Positions 62,584 to 64,000 of a DNA stretch of 64,000 bases are shown piece by piece. Under the pieces are notes generated by a model. That model did no database searches. It was given only the letters and a program-made list of their open reading frames with translations, and was not told the DNA's origin. Position 1 is the first letter of the stretch. Every line of letters starts with the position of its first letter. The position numbers were made by a program, and so were the translations under genes. Where the stretch lies: the NCBI RefSeq assembly GCF_001632745.1, contig NZ_LQRT01000046.1, positions 434,001 to 498,000 of the forward strand, written 5' to 3'. The stretch is from Aquimarina aggregata. Lineage in GTDB: Bacteria; Bacteroidota; Bacteroidia; Flavobacteriales; Flavobacteriaceae.

Positions 62584-63819
62584 TTATTCTGTGATTTTTT
62601 CTAAAATTTCTGGATTACCTACTTGTTCTACTAAATCAATTCCTGTAAAAGCCACTATAAAAGCTACTACTGATAAAATAATCCCAATAGTAAATACGAT
62701 ATATGTAATTTTAAGTAAAGTGTATTTTTTTTTCAATACCAGCCCTAACAAATAAAGGTCTTTGGTAAGCATATTATATACGTAAGACTTATCATTAATA
62801 ATTTCATCAATTGCCCATTGATATCGGTCATAAGGCATTTTATAGAAATTCCCAAAAAACAGTAAATTTACTTTTCTATTTTTGACCTGTTCTTTTGTAA
62901 ACTCACCCCCTGTTACCTTTGGTTGTGTAGACATTATTGACAAAATAATAGATACTACGCTGAAGAGCACCAAAATTAAACTAGGAATCATTAAATGACG
63001 ATTACTAACAGCGTCAAGCTTAGGAATTAGATTTGCTAATGCTAATGAAATAATAATTGCGTTCACCGAAAGCAAAATATTGGCTTTAGTATCTGCTATA
63101 TCACTTAACTTGATATGGTTTCTAAGCGTTACTCTAAACAAGGTTTGTATACTTCTCTCTGGACTTTCACTTTTATATTTTGCTTTAAGTCTTGCTTTAA
63201 CAATTTCTTTTTTTTGGTTCTTTTTATTTTTTTTCTGTTTTTTTAGAAGACTCAATAAGTTTTTGTTTTTTTTTGGCCCCCAATGTTCAACAGCATATCT
63301 CGTATAATATTGATGCTGCTCAGAAAATAATTTTACGTTTTCTGCTCTCCATTCTTTTCCTGACTGCTTCGATTTACCTTGATGCTTTAATTCTTCTAAT
63401 AGTAATTCACTAACCTCTGTAAAATAATCCTTAGCTAAGTGTGAACTATCTGCATCTTTAATAATTTCTTCAAGAATAGTATTTGGTCTTTTTCCAAACT
63501 TTGTTGCTAGGATACAATTTTGTATACTCTCTATTTTTTTATCGCTTATTTGATATTTAGATAAGAAATCTGCTGCTATCAAAGCACTCTCTTTTTCATG
63601 GTTTTCTTCACCTTTAATGTATCCACTATCATGAAACCATGCAGCTATCTGAACAACTTCTGAGTCTTCATTACTAATATCTGTTTTTTCAATAATTTCT
63701 CGTGCACTTTTTACGACTCTCTGAGTATGAAGAAAATTATGATATAAACATGTTTTGGGTAATTTTTCCTTAAAGAGTTCGAATATGTAATTTTCCGCTT
63801 TTTCCAGTATAGCTGTCAT
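62584..63819 (-). CDS. HD-domain protein fused to a Pycsar-effector-like (PycTM) membrane domain
   Basis: The 411-residue product has an N-terminal HD phosphohydrolase domain (about 1-190) with His31 (HNFLHTQRVV), His63-Asp64 (AWFHDSGY), His74 (NHEKES) and Asp122 (IIKDADSSH). A Lys-rich linker (195-225) precedes a PycTM-like domain: RNHIKLSDIADTKANILLSV, two close membrane helices (NAIIISLALANLIPKL and 'MIPSLILVLFSVVSIILSIM'), and a last helix near the C-terminus (ITYIVFTIGIILSVVAFIVA). PycTM domains act in cyclic-CMP/UMP immunity; in fusion with HD the role is unproven. No cyclase is adjacent. Next gene starts 2 bp downstream. Confidence 0.85.
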   Translation of the reverse strand: MTAILEKAENYIFELFKEKLPKTCLYHNFLHTQRVVKSAREIIEKTDISNEDSEVVQIAAWFHDSGYIKGEENHEKESALIAADFLSKYQISDKKIESIQNCILATKFGKRPNTILEEIIKDADSSHLAKDYFTEVSELLLEELKHQGKSKQSGKEWRAENVKLFSEQHQYYTRYAVEHWGPKKNKNLLSLLKKQKKNKKNQKKEIVKARLKAKYKSESPERSIQTLFRVTLRNHIKLSDIADTKANILLSVNAIIISLALANLIPKLDAVSNRHLMIPSLILVLFSVVSIILSIMSTQPKVTGGEFTKEQVKNRKVNLLFFGNFYKMPYDRYQWAIDEIINDKSYVYNMLTKDLYLLGLVLKKKYTLLKITYIVFTIGIILSVVAFIVAFTGIDLVEQVGNPEILEKITE

Positions 63820-63873
63820 TTGTATTCTTTTTTAATTAAATAATGGTTAATTGAGTATGTCCAAAAATTTTAA

Positions 63874-63999
63874 CTAGCTTACTTCTTGTTCTTTAACTAA
63901 AAGCAATATTTCATCAGGAGATAAATATAATCTTCTAATACGTGCTTTATATTTTTCTGATAAGGAACTGTGATTAAGTATAAACCGTTTTGTTGCCAA
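63874..63999 (-). CDS. C-terminal end of an unknown protein (cut by window edge)
   Basis: Forty-one residues run in from the right edge on the - strand (LATKRFILNHSSLSEKYKAR, then IRRLYLSPDEILLLVKEQEV S) and end at the stop 63874-63876. They are helical and mixed charge; no motif is identifiable. The gene stops 54 bp upstream of the HD-PycTM start, so it may begin that operon. Confidence 0.5.
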   Translation of the reverse strand: MATKRFILNHSSLSEKYKARIRRLYLSPDEILLLVKEQEVS

Positions 64000-64000
64000 A

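Noticed and set aside
36958..63819. Combining the DUF2652 cyclase-like gene and the HD-PycTM gene into one Pycsar defence system
   Set aside because: They are about 25 kb apart in separate operons and DUF2652 lacks the transition-state Asn; the link is noted only as a hypothesis within separate findings.

Overview
The window is AT-rich and reads as a chromosomal segment of a marine Bacteroidota, most likely a flavobacterium (Flavobacteriaceae). The evidence is a SusC/SusD pair, several secreted enzymes with type IX secretion (T9SS) C-terminal sorting tails, weak Shine-Dalgarno signals, promoter elements resembling the Bacteroidota TAnnTTTG box, and families typical of the group (DUF5060 proteins, PorT-like barrels, HD-PycTM proteins, GH3-like proteins). 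No rRNA, tRNA, CRISPR array, insertion sequence or prophage was seen.

Region 1 (1-11.8 kb, + strand) is a polysaccharide utilisation locus. It holds the C-terminus of a GH16 enzyme, a SusC transporter, a SusD lipoprotein, a surface glycan-binding lipoprotein, an enolase-superfamily enzyme and an aldehyde dehydrogenase, followed by a strong terminator. The last two match the dehydrogenase plus cycloisomerase step pair that consumes 3,6-anhydrogalactose. The probable substrate is therefore a red-algal galactan (agar, porphyran or carrageenan). A lipoprotein of the formylglycine-generating-enzyme family follows and suggests that sulfated sugars are involved.

Region 2 (12.0-23.6 kb, - strand) is a block of large secreted beta-helix and DUF5060 enzymes. 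They carry CBM6, CBM96-like and ricin-type modules and T9SS tails. The block shows active evolution: one gene is split by a one-base slip in an A9 run, one is reduced to a short remnant, and a 450-bp binding module is duplicated between two genes. An AraC regulator (24.8 kb) closes the carbohydrate section.

Region 3 (25.7-27.4 kb) is gene-poor and contains a clearly decayed RpoD-type sigma factor. Region 4 (27.4-53.2 kb) looks like a stress and envelope-maintenance district. It has a formate/nitrite-type channel, a ribosome hibernation factor, a DJ-1/PfpI protein, YtxH, Dps, two MscS channels, an AI-2E family permease, a cysteine-rich four-helix protein, PA2169-like bundles, YqaE and DUF1328, plus many very small membrane proteins. 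Interspersed are four paralogous AraC-type regulators with a shared unusual N-terminal domain, a class III cyclase-like protein (DUF2652) behind a DUF2254 membrane protein, and an SRAP-fold protein without its catalytic residues.

Region 5 (53.5-64 kb) has cardiolipin synthase, two duplicated outer-membrane barrels, and a tightly packed - strand operon. That operon encodes a partial unknown protein, an HD-PycTM membrane protein, a GH3-like adenylating enzyme, a very large lipoprotein combining a metallophosphoesterase, a possible kinase-like domain and a BamA-type barrel, and another outer-membrane barrel. All functions are assigned by reading motifs; no database search was possible.
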